Of a stretch of 19,971 nt of DNA, positions 13,368 through 19,853 are shown piece by piece. The translations under genes were made by a program, and so were the position numbers. How positions within the stretch are numbered: position 1 is the stretch's first letter; every line of letters begins with the position of its first letter. The DNA comes from an uncultured Prevotella sp. (GTDB lineage Bacteria; Bacteroidota; Bacteroidia; Bacteroidales; Bacteroidaceae): assembly GCA_934281565.1 (NCBI GenBank), contig CAKQXI010000033.1, forward strand, positions 1 through 19,971. The letters are read 5' to 3'. The notes under the pieces are model-generated. The model was not told where the DNA came from, searched no databases, and saw only the letters and a list, made by a program, of their open reading frames with translations.

Positions 13368-14864
13368 TCATTTCTCCCTCTGCATGATAGGTGCCAAGAA
13401 AGCATCAAAGTCATTGCTCCAGACAGATGCACTTCCACCTGTTCCATATCCATGGGGATAGTTTTGAAGAATATGTGTTTCCACCGTGCATCCTGCTTCT
13501 TTTACAGCATTGGAATTTTTGGTGAACTGACCAGCAAAGCTGTCTCTCGTTCCCCAACAGTAGAATGCAGGAGGAAGATTGGCAGCACGCAATGTCTCCA
13601 CATCATTCATCGAAACACTCAATCGACCATAGAACGAATAAATCATGCCCACTGCACAGGCTGATACTGGAATGTTATCAAGTTCGTCTGGCTGATAACT
13701 GCTCACAAGAGATGAAGCATTCTTCAAGTCTCGCCAATTGAGCAAGACCTCACCATTGAGTATGCCACCTGCGGAAAAGCCAACAAGAGCAATGTTCGTT
13801 GGATTGATACGATAGTCGGAGGCATGGGCACGAACATATCGGATGGCACGTTGCAGGTCAATGGCACTCTCTTGCATGGTGTAAGGTTGGATACGATAGT
13901 TGACCACAAAGCACTGATAGCCTAATTGGGTAAGCATATTGGCTACATCATAACCCTCATTCTGCATACTTCTGAAAGCGAAAGCTCCACCAGGGCATAT
14001 CATTACTGCTCCCTTTGGAGTTACATTCGCACCAACTGTAAAGACCTCCATATTAGGGATGAAGTCGGAACCATCAGAGTTGTTGGCATTTAGGGTATTG
14101 GCAGGTATTCTGCCACTATACCATAAATTCACCTTTCCGCTCATGGGAGCTATACCAGATACAGTCGGGTTAGTGATACCTCCTGTATTACCAGAAGATG
14201 TACTTTCTGTATGACTGTTGCCCCATTGCTCGTTGATAAGGTCTATCCATGTCTGAATACCAGAAGTTGATCCAGTAGTGCCAAGTCCCTGCAAATGGTC
14301 TGCCATTGGAGTAAGATCCACTATCTTCTGCAAGGTTTCATCACGATATGTAGAGGCGTATGTGCAGAATGGAACCACAGTCTTGCCCTTGAAGTCATAG
14401 CTCTCAGCAAGAGTAGAGATAATCATAGGAGCAGTATGCCACCATACAGGACAACCGATGAACACGACATCATAATCATCAAAGTTCTCTATCTTATTCT
14501 TGATGGCAGGACGTTCGTTGTTGTCTCTCTCACGAAGAGCCACTTGTGTACATTCCGTATAATCGGTAGGATAAGGATTGGTAGGTTCTATCTCGAAGAT
14601 GTCTCCTTCCGTGATGCGCTGTATTTCCTCCGCCATTCGCTTGGTAGTTCCACCCCAAGAGAAGTAAGCGACAAGCACTTTCTTACCTCCAAAGTATGCA
14701 CTGGTAGTATTATCATCAGGATTGGATGGTGTTGGTTTCTCTGGCGTTGTTGGATTTTCAGGTTGGTCCGGATTGTCATTGATGACGGAATTATCCGAAG
14801 AACACGCTGCCATACTTATGAACGAGACAAAGCAGACGAGCAACAATAATATTTTCTTTCTCAT
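13368..14864 (-). CDS. Lipoprotein fusing a flavodoxin domain to an alpha/beta hydrolase
   Basis: The 498-residue protein has a lipobox (SMAAC, Cys21) and a Pro/Asn-rich linker (about 25-58). Next is a flavodoxin domain (about 61-215) with VLVAYFSWGGTTKRMAEEI as phosphate loop and ENFDDYDVVFIGCPVWW. A Ser/Gly linker leads to an alpha/beta hydrolase (about 240-498) of acetyl-esterase type: PGGAFAF (291-297), VGFSAGG (Ser364), GTRDSF (Asp441) and YPHGYG (His471). Both domains look complete. It is the third gene of a - strand operon whose first two genes encode paralogues of each half separately. A surface or periplasmic flavodoxin joined to an esterase is unusual. I infer linked reduction and de-esterification of one substrate; FMN binding is not proven. 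Confidence 0.9.
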   Translation of the reverse strand: MRKKILLLLVCFVSFISMAACSSDNSVINDNPDQPENPTTPEKPTPSNPDDNTTSAYFGGKKVLVAYFSWGGTTKRMAEEIQRITEGDIFEIEPTNPYPTDYTECTQVALRERDNNERPAIKNKIENFDDYDVVFIGCPVWWHTAPMIISTLAESYDFKGKTVVPFCTYASTYRDETLQKIVDLTPMADHLQGLGTTGSTSGIQTWIDLINEQWGNSHTESTSSGNTGGITNPTVSGIAPMSGKVNLWYSGRIPANTLNANNSDGSDFIPNMEVFTVGANVTPKGAVMICPGGAFAFRSMQNEGYDVANMLTQLGYQCFVVNYRIQPYTMQESAIDLQRAIRYVRAHASDYRINPTNIALVGFSAGGILNGEVLLNWRDLKNASSLVSSYQPDELDNIPVSACAVGMIYSFYGRLSVSMNDVETLRAANLPPAFYCWGTRDSFAGQFTKNSNAVKEAGCTVETHILQNYPHGYGTGGSASVWSNDFDAFLAPIMQREK

Positions 14865-14881
14865 ATCCTTAGTATTTTATG

Positions 14882-15973
14882 TTATTGATTTCTGTTTTCC
14901 CTTTGATTCGACATTTGTTTCTCCCAAAACTTCACGGCATCCTTAATCCAACCCTCGGCTACAGTACCAGTTCCAAGTCCGAAGCCATGCGAAAGACCTT
15001 CATACACATGAAACTCGGTAGGAATACCAAGGGCTGCCATGCCATCAAGACGAGCTTTCATCGTACGCCAATAGGCAATACCATCATTGCTTCCTACGCA
15101 AGAATAAGTCGGTACTTCATTGCGAGAATAGTCTGACAATCCTGTATATTGGATGATTGCCGCTCCTGCCTTAGGAAGATTATCTCCACCAAAAGCAGCC
15201 GTACCATATCCACTGACCCAAGCAGCCATTCTTCCACCAGCCGAACCACCCCAAAGAGAGTAGCAGTCTGTATTGACACCTAATTCCGCAGCATGAGCAA
15301 AGATGAAACTGATAGCTCGTGCTAAATCCTCACAAGCCGTCTGTGCACCAGGACGATAAATGAGAACAAAGGCATTGTATCCCATCTTTGAGAGTTCCAA
15401 GGCATGAGGAAAACTATCATGCATGGCTCCCACGTATGCAAAGGCGCCACCAGCATTGCAGACTGCAAAGCGAGCACCATGCTTGCCACGGAAGAAGAAC
15501 AATCCTGTGTCTTGCTTCCGTGGGTCATTGGCTTTCTCTGTCTCAGAATAGATGTCGTAGAAAATCGTTTGCCCACTTGCTGCTGCATTATGCAGATGGT
15601 TGACGATAGCCACGGTTTCGGCTGGGTCTATATTATTATAATAGGTAAGGCGCAGGCTTTCCAATGTCTCGCCACTCCAATAACCTTGCTGCACAGGAAA
15701 GAGCAGTCTGCCATAATCTCCAAACACTGGGTCTGCCATCACATCACTGATTCGACTTTTCTTATTATATGGAGTTTGAGAATTGTCGGCATTCTCACTA
15801 TTCGCATCATTGCCAGAAGCATTATTAGAAGAACCATTGCTATTCAAATCGTCCGAACCACTCGTAGTGTTCTCTTGGTTCCCAGAAAGAGAGACATCAC
15901 TTTTCTCCGTACCGCATCCCATGAGAAACCAACTGGATAGAAGCATTGCCAAAACTACATTTGATAATTTCAT
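14882..15973 (-). CDS. Lipoprotein alpha/beta hydrolase (acetyl-esterase-like)
   Basis: The 363-residue protein starts at 15973 (MKLSNVVLAMLLSSW), chosen because it gives a clean lipoprotein signal (FLMGC, Cys20). The longer ORF start at 16027 would overlap the preceding gene. A long Asn/Ser/Gly linker (about 25-70) precedes the hydrolase fold: VCNAGGAFAY in the oxyanion-loop position, FVLIYRPGAQTACEDLARAI, nucleophile WGGSAGG (Ser244), acid in GSNDG (Asp297) and His329 (LSHGFG). AGGAFAY, the DLARAI helix and the elbow match the hydrolase half of the fusion protein downstream, so they are paralogues. It begins 14 bases after the flavodoxin stop and ends 17 bases before the fusion gene. Probably an envelope esterase. 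Confidence 0.9.
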   Translation of the reverse strand: MKLSNVVLAMLLSSWFLMGCGTEKSDVSLSGNQENTTSGSDDLNSNGSSNNASGNDANSENADNSQTPYNKKSRISDVMADPVFGDYGRLLFPVQQGYWSGETLESLRLTYYNNIDPAETVAIVNHLHNAAASGQTIFYDIYSETEKANDPRKQDTGLFFFRGKHGARFAVCNAGGAFAYVGAMHDSFPHALELSKMGYNAFVLIYRPGAQTACEDLARAISFIFAHAAELGVNTDCYSLWGGSAGGRMAAWVSGYGTAAFGGDNLPKAGAAIIQYTGLSDYSRNEVPTYSCVGSNDGIAYWRTMKARLDGMAALGIPTEFHVYEGLSHGFGLGTGTVAEGWIKDAVKFWEKQMSNQRENRNQ

Positions 15974-15987
15974 GCAGAATAATTCTT

Positions 15988-16668
15988 TTATTTCTTGTTC
16001 GACAATATATTGATTTGTCCCAACCAAGTGCGGATGCTTTCAGCCGAACTTGCGGAACGCTCACGAGATACACTGAAGCCCTCAACCATCGTTGCCTCTG
16101 GCTCCAAGCCCTTTATCATATCCAAGGACCCAGACCATCCGCTGCCTCCATGAGAAGAAAATGGAATTAAAGTCTTGCCCTTGAAGTCATACTTGTCGAA
16201 GAATGAATACATCGCCATTGGCATCTGATACCACCAGATAGGATAACCTACGAAGACGACATCATAATCATCAAAATTCTCGATATTGGTTGACAACTGT
16301 GGATGCACATTATTTCGTACCTCCTCTTGTGCTTGTGCTGCCAAGTCATTGAAATTGCCAGGATAAGGAGTGGCTGTCTGTATCCTTACCATGTCGGCAT
16401 CCGTATTCTGCTGAATTTGTTGGGCGAGATACTCCACGCTTCCCGATACCTTGCCATTCACAACCACACGACTTGCAGATGTGCTGGCATCAACACCATC
16501 AGGCAATGGCTCCGAGAAATAAGCCACGAGAACCTTATGATTATTACCTGGCACAACCTCCTCCGTCCCCCCAGACGGAGTATTGTTATCATTGTCGCTT
16601 GAGCAAGCGATGACACCAGATGCTGCTACCGCCAACATCATACTAAATACAAATAATTTCTTCTTCAT
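15988..16668 (-). CDS. Lipoprotein flavodoxin
   Basis: The 226-residue protein starts at 16668 (MKKKLFVFSMMLAVAASG), chosen over 16710 because it gives a standard lipoprotein signal (VIAC, Cys22) and lies just after the promoter box at 16708-16715. The flavodoxin domain (about 45-220) begins KVLVAYFSEPLPDG. Its phosphate loop carries a long insertion (about 53-77) before the SGSVEYLAQQI helix, as in the Flavodoxin_4-type family. IENFDDYDVVFVGYPIWW and FKGKTLIPFSSHGGSG follow. It is first in a three-gene operon with a lipoprotein hydrolase and a flavodoxin-hydrolase fusion. Flavodoxins are normally cytoplasmic electron carriers; a lipid-anchored one would need an external electron source, which I cannot identify here. 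Confidence 0.9.
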   Translation of the reverse strand: MKKKLFVFSMMLAVAASGVIACSSDNDNNTPSGGTEEVVPGNNHKVLVAYFSEPLPDGVDASTSASRVVVNGKVSGSVEYLAQQIQQNTDADMVRIQTATPYPGNFNDLAAQAQEEVRNNVHPQLSTNIENFDDYDVVFVGYPIWWYQMPMAMYSFFDKYDFKGKTLIPFSSHGGSGWSGSLDMIKGLEPEATMVEGFSVSRERSASSAESIRTWLGQINILSNKK

Positions 16669-16707
16669 ATTGTTTTCTCCTTTTATAATTACTATACTTT
16701 TTGATTG

Positions 16708-16715
16708 CAAAATTA
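16708..16715 (-). promoter_or_regulatory. -7 promoter element of the flavodoxin/hydrolase operon (TAATTTTG)
   Basis: Minus-strand TAATTTTGCAATCAAAA matches TAnnTTTG and lies 39 bases before the ATG at 16668. No TTTG lies at the expected -33 distance, so it may need an activator. Confidence 0.6.
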
Positions 16716-16764
16716 CAAAGAAGGGAATGAAGCCATATTACCAAAAATGCCGTGGATTCTGCTG

Positions 16765-16786
16765 TTTTTTCTGACAACAGAAAAAA
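16765..16786. promoter_or_regulatory. Perfect dyad in the divergent flavodoxin / aldo-keto reductase promoter region
   Basis: TTTTTTCTG (16765-16773) / CAGAAAAAA (16778-16786) is a 9-base inverted repeat with loop ACAA. It lies about 50 bases upstream of each of the two diverging -7 boxes (16708-16715 and 16836-16843), a position suited to a shared activator. A weak terminator is the alternative. Confidence 0.4.
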
Positions 16787-16835
16787 ATGTAATCACTTCC
16801 GTAATTTTGGTAAATGCTTTAAACTTGAATCTGAG

Positions 16836-16843
16836 TAATTTTG
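16836..16843 (+). promoter_or_regulatory. -7 promoter element of the cytoplasmic aldo/keto reductase (TAATTTTG)
   Basis: TAATTTTGCAGTCGAAA matches TAnnTTTG and lies 44 bases before the ATG at 16888. A second TAATTTTG occurs at 16802-16809. No well-placed TTTG was found for either. Confidence 0.6.
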
Positions 16844-16887
16844 CAGTCGAAACCTCGCATAGGAATAAGGAAAAAACAATAACCGAT

Positions 16888-17898
16888 ATGATATACAGAA
16901 CATTAGGAAAAAGCGGACTTCGTGTTTCCGCCGTAGGATTGGGCTGCATGGGCATGAGCCATGCTTATGGTGCTCCTGCAGACAAACAAGCCATGAAAGA
17001 ACTCTTGGCTGATGCCGTGGATATGGGCTATACCTTTTTTGATACAGCAGAGGTATATGGTCCTGCCAACCACCCACACGACAATGAGGAATTGCTTGGC
17101 GAGGCTCTCAAACCTTTTCGTAATCAGATAGTCATTGCCACGAAGTTTGGAGTAACCATAGATGGAAGCAATGGAGCACATACTATCGTTCCTGACTCTC
17201 GTCCCGGAGTAATACGCCGTTCTGTGGAAGGCTCGCTCCGCCGACTACAGACCGACCACATCGACCTATATTACCAGCATCGCATGGATCCTAATATAGA
17301 GCCAGAAGAAGTTGCATCGGTCATGGCAGACTTGATCAAAGAAGGGAAAATCCTGCATTGGGGTCTTTCCGAAGCAAGCGAAGAATACTTGCGCCGTGCT
17401 CATAGCGTATGTCCCATTACAGCTATACAAAATCGTTTCTCCATGATGGCACGATGGCATGAATCTTGGTTCCCTACGCTTGAAGAACTTGGCATCGGCT
17501 TCGTTGCTTTCTCACCTCTCGCCAATGGTCTATTGTCCAATTGTTATTCGGTGAATGATAAGTTTGATGCAACAACCGATTATCGTGCCGTCATGCCACA
17601 ATATAAAAAGGAGAGTTTTGAGCAGAACAAAGCCCTCTTTGCCTATATCGAGCACCTTGCCAACGAACATCATGCCACCTCCGCACAGATTTCCTTGGCA
17701 TGGATGATGGGCAAGAGACCTTGGATTGTCCCAATCCCTGGCACTCGTTGCCTGTGCCGTCTAAAGGAGAACATCGGAGCGGCAGACATCCACCTATCAC
17801 AAGAGGAAATCCAAGAGATAGACCGCACACTCGATAACATCAAAATGAGTGAGGTATTTGGCGGATCGCCTGTAATAAAAACGAAGAAAGTCGAGTAG
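16888..17898 (+). CDS. Cytoplasmic aldo/keto reductase
   Basis: The 336-residue enzyme starts at 16888 (MIYRTLGKSGLRVSAVGLGC), the standard AKR beginning; the longer ORF start at 16705 would include the promoter and unrelated residues. The tetrad is intact: D52 (FFDTAEVYG), Y57, K86 (IATKFG) and H131 (YYQHRMD). WGLSEAS, FSPLANGLL and the NADP-binding end IVPIPGTR....RLKENI are all present. It has no signal peptide, so it reduces carbonyls with NADPH in the cytoplasm, unlike the exported aldo/keto reductase at 10024. It is divergent from the flavodoxin/hydrolase operon and shares the intergenic region. The last codons overlap the terminator stem. The substrate is unknown; quinone or aldehyde detoxification is a common guess for this group. 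Confidence 0.93.
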   Translation: MIYRTLGKSGLRVSAVGLGCMGMSHAYGAPADKQAMKELLADAVDMGYTFFDTAEVYGPANHPHDNEELLGEALKPFRNQIVIATKFGVTIDGSNGAHTIVPDSRPGVIRRSVEGSLRRLQTDHIDLYYQHRMDPNIEPEEVASVMADLIKEGKILHWGLSEASEEYLRRAHSVCPITAIQNRFSMMARWHESWFPTLEELGIGFVAFSPLANGLLSNCYSVNDKFDATTDYRAVMPQYKKESFEQNKALFAYIEHLANEHHATSAQISLAWMMGKRPWIVPIPGTRCLCRLKENIGAADIHLSQEEIQEIDRTLDNIKMSEVFGGSPVIKTKKVE

Positions 17899-17924
17899 CT
17901 TCTGCTTGTAAGCTACTCGACTTT
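17887..17924 (+). terminator. Intrinsic terminator overlapping the aldo/keto reductase stop codon
   Basis: Perfect 15-base inverted repeat AAAGTCGAGTAGCTT (17887-17901) / AAGCTACTCGACTTT (17910-17924), 8-base loop, followed by TT. The stop TAG (17896-17898) lies in the left arm. It can act both ways, since the MBL gene converges from 18008. Confidence 0.88.
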
Positions 17925-18007
17925 TTCCGAATTATCAATCAGGAAATAGATTATTTAACGCATTATACAGAGCTTATCTGGATTAACGCAAGCGAAACAA
18001 GACATTC

Positions 18008-18859
18008 TTATAATTCTATGATATGCGGTTTTACTTCCATGTCATGGTTTGCAAGTGACTCTACACAGTTTGCATCCATACTCTGCTTACGGATCCACTC
18101 AAGTGACTGATATTGCTGTTTCTTGTTCTCTGCCACACCTGAAGTAATCATTTCCTTCCATGACCTTGTGGCATAACCACCATCAGAGAACAGCAAGACA
18201 AACTTACCTTCCTCGTTCATTATCCTTACGACACACAATCCATCACTATGCCCCGGTATGTTGACCATCACAACTGTTCCATCACCAAAGAGATCGTATG
18301 AACGATGGAAAGGACCATAAGATGTATTCCAATCAAACAAAGTCAAGTTCACTCCATCCCACCATCGATGCTGATAACGAATAAGGTTCACGATACTTTT
18401 CTTTTTCGCAAATTCCATCTCTGTACACGATACAAGAATGTTCTTAGCATCAGCAACCAACTTCAAACCATTGGCATGGTCACAATCCAGATGAGTCAAT
18501 AAGACATAATCCAAATCAGCAGTGTTCAATCCCATTTTAGCCAACTGCTCATCAATGGCAGCCCCCTTTTCCAACATACCTTGATTAATGTTATAAAGAA
18601 GACGAGAACCAAGCGGTTTTATCTGTGCTTTCTTGTCATATATTCCAAGAGGACTCATCTCACGATGCCAACCGCAATCCACGAGAATAAGTCCCTTTGG
18701 ATGTTCTACCAGATATGAAGACACAGGCAGCCATAACCATTTTTCCTTAGGTGTGGTTATGCCAGATGCCTTAATGATGTTACAATTTCCTCCAAAAGGC
18801 AGGAATGGCGAAACTCTTACGCTACCTGTATGCAAGACATGGATCTTTATCTTTCCCAT
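18008..18859 (-). CDS. MBL-fold metallo-hydrolase (lactonase-like)
   Basis: The 283-residue protein starts at 18859 (MGKIKIHVLHTGSV), the usual beginning for AHL-lactonase-like MBL proteins; the upstream extension to 18943 crosses the promoter box. Metal-site residues are LTHLDCDHANG (H123, D125, D127, H128), IPGHSDG (H204), LFSDGGY (D226) and ANHD (H272). The motif is HxDxDH, with Asp in place of the second His of the usual HxHxDH. LVDCGWH matches the family's VDTG strand. There is no signal peptide. It probably opens a lactone or similar ester in the cytoplasm. It is monocistronic and divergent from the exported oxidoreductase at 19075. Lactonase activity is only one option within this broad superfamily. 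Confidence 0.9.
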   Translation of the reverse strand: MGKIKIHVLHTGSVRVSPFLPFGGNCNIIKASGITTPKEKWLWLPVSSYLVEHPKGLILVDCGWHREMSPLGIYDKKAQIKPLGSRLLYNINQGMLEKGAAIDEQLAKMGLNTADLDYVLLTHLDCDHANGLKLVADAKNILVSCTEMEFAKKKSIVNLIRYQHRWWDGVNLTLFDWNTSYGPFHRSYDLFGDGTVVMVNIPGHSDGLCVVRIMNEEGKFVLLFSDGGYATRSWKEMITSGVAENKKQQYQSLEWIRKQSMDANCVESLANHDMEVKPHIIEL

Positions 18860-18885
18860 ATTTATAACTTTTAGTTTATCGGCTA

Positions 18886-18893
18886 CAAAAATA
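18886..18893 (-). promoter_or_regulatory. -7 promoter element of the MBL-hydrolase gene (TATTTTTG)
   Basis: Minus-strand TATTTTTGTAGCCGATA matches TAnnTTTG, 26 bases before the ATG at 18859. No clear TTTG is seen at -33. Confidence 0.55.
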
Positions 18894-18898
18894 TAAAC

Positions 18899-18976
18899 TT
18901 TTCCGAAAACAAGAGTATTCAATTTTAGGATAATATTGTGCAATTTCCCAAATAGTTAATCTTTTATTTCGGAAAA
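18899..18976. promoter_or_regulatory. Inverted repeat in the MBL / oxidoreductase divergent region
   Basis: TTTTCCGAAA (18899-18908) and TTTCGGAAAA (18967-18976) are perfect 10-base reverse complements 58 bases apart. The left arm lies just upstream of the MBL -7 box. Widely spaced dyads are compatible with a regulator binding two sites, but this is conjecture. Confidence 0.3.
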
Positions 18977-19027
18977 AACGGTATAACTCACCGAATATTT
19001 GAAAACAACCCAAAAACAAAATCTTCG

Positions 19028-19035
19028 TAACTTTG
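19028..19035 (+). promoter_or_regulatory. -7 promoter element of the exported oxidoreductase gene (TAACTTTG)
   Basis: TAACTTTGCAACCAAAA matches TAnnTTTG and lies 39 bases before the ATG at 19075. It strongly resembles the promoter start region of the exported aldo/keto reductase operon (TTTGCAACCAAAC). Confidence 0.6.
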
Positions 19036-19074
19036 CAACCAAAAATCAATATGTTGGCAAATAAATAATAGATT

Positions 19075-19632
19075 ATGAAAAAAATTCTGGTATTATGCAT
19101 CATGCTGCTGACTGTGGTAAGCGATGCAATTTGCAAATCTAAAAATTCAAGTACAATGAACTACAACGAAGTAAACAAAACGGAGAAAATTCTCTTTATC
19201 AACGGAAGTCCTAATCGTGATGGCAATACTGCCGCCCTCGCAAAAGTTCTGTTGAATGGTTATGAATATGAGACTCTTGCCCTCACCGACTACCGCATCA
19301 ATTTTTATGGGCAAACCCTCGAGGGCGACCAGTTTGACGAGATATACAAGAAGATGAAAGAAGCTGATGTCGTTGTGATTGGTTCACCAGTGTATTGGCA
19401 CAACGTATGCGCTTCTGTCCGTACACTGATAGAACGCTTCTATGGTCCTGTCGAGCCTGACACTTTCAAAGGCAAGAAATTCTTCTTCCTTTATCAAGGA
19501 GCTGCCCCAACTAAGATGATGATTGACGATGGCGAATACACCATGAGTCGTTTTGCTGGAATGTATGGGTTCACATACGAGGGAATGGCAACTAATAAGC
19601 AGCAGGCAAAGGCTCTGCATGAGAAACTTTAG
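19075..19632 (+). CDS. Flavodoxin-fold NAD(P)H/FMN oxidoreductase with N-terminal export signal
   Basis: The 185-residue protein begins with a hydrophobic signal-like segment (MKKILVLCIMLLTVVSDAIC) and a short polar linker. The flavodoxin-like fold of the NADPH-dependent FMN reductase family begins near residue 38: ILFINGSPNRDGNTAALAKVL (FMN-phosphate loop), ADVVVIGSPVYWHNVCASV (flavin-contact strand and loop) and KKFFFLYQGAAP. Met1 at 19075 lies 39 bases after a TAACTTTG box and gives the export signal; Met28 at 19156 would give a cytoplasmic form. A disulfide or flavin-dependent reduction role is typical of the family. It is single, divergent from the MBL gene. It adds a third flavodoxin-fold protein with export signal to this region. 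Confidence 0.85.
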   Translation: MKKILVLCIMLLTVVSDAICKSKNSSTMNYNEVNKTEKILFINGSPNRDGNTAALAKVLLNGYEYETLALTDYRINFYGQTLEGDQFDEIYKKMKEADVVVIGSPVYWHNVCASVRTLIERFYGPVEPDTFKGKKFFFLYQGAAPTKMMIDDGEYTMSRFAGMYGFTYEGMATNKQQAKALHEKL

Positions 19633-19660
19633 TCTCTCTAAATGAACATCACCAATGGAT

Positions 19661-19812
19661 AAGGAAATACTTTGTTCCTATCCCATTATTTACATGATGA
19701 CGATATTACAAAGTATTTCCTTTAGGTCTAACACAGTGCTTTCTTAGGGTGTTATGAAGCACTGTGTTTCACCTATATAAAGCACTGTGTTAGCCCTAAA
19801 GGAAGTACTTTC
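19661..19812. repeat. Dense inverted-repeat element
   Basis: The main inverted repeat pairs 19709-19742 with 19779-19812, 31 of 34 bases. Each arm contains a copy of CTAACACAGTGCTTT or its complement AAAGCACTGTGTTAG. The loop holds another copy, GAAGCACTGTGTT (19756-19768), that can pair with the left arm instead (12 bases). An additional copy AAGGAAATACTTTGT (19661-19675) is a perfect 15-base match to ACAAAGTATTTCCTT (19708-19722). So the left arm can pair with three different partners. No ORF lies inside. It sits between convergent genes (stops at 19632 and 19854). Confidence 0.75.
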
Positions 19813-19853
19813 ATAAAGTGGCATGATACTTATTCTTTTGTCTATATTATTGG

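Noticed and set aside
15404..15940. 178-residue + strand ORF
   Set aside because: Antisense to the lipoprotein hydrolase with intact catalytic motifs; no domain seen in the + frame.
19709..19812. Ends of a complete insertion sequence
   Set aside because: Only 36 bases lie between the arms and no transposase frame is present.
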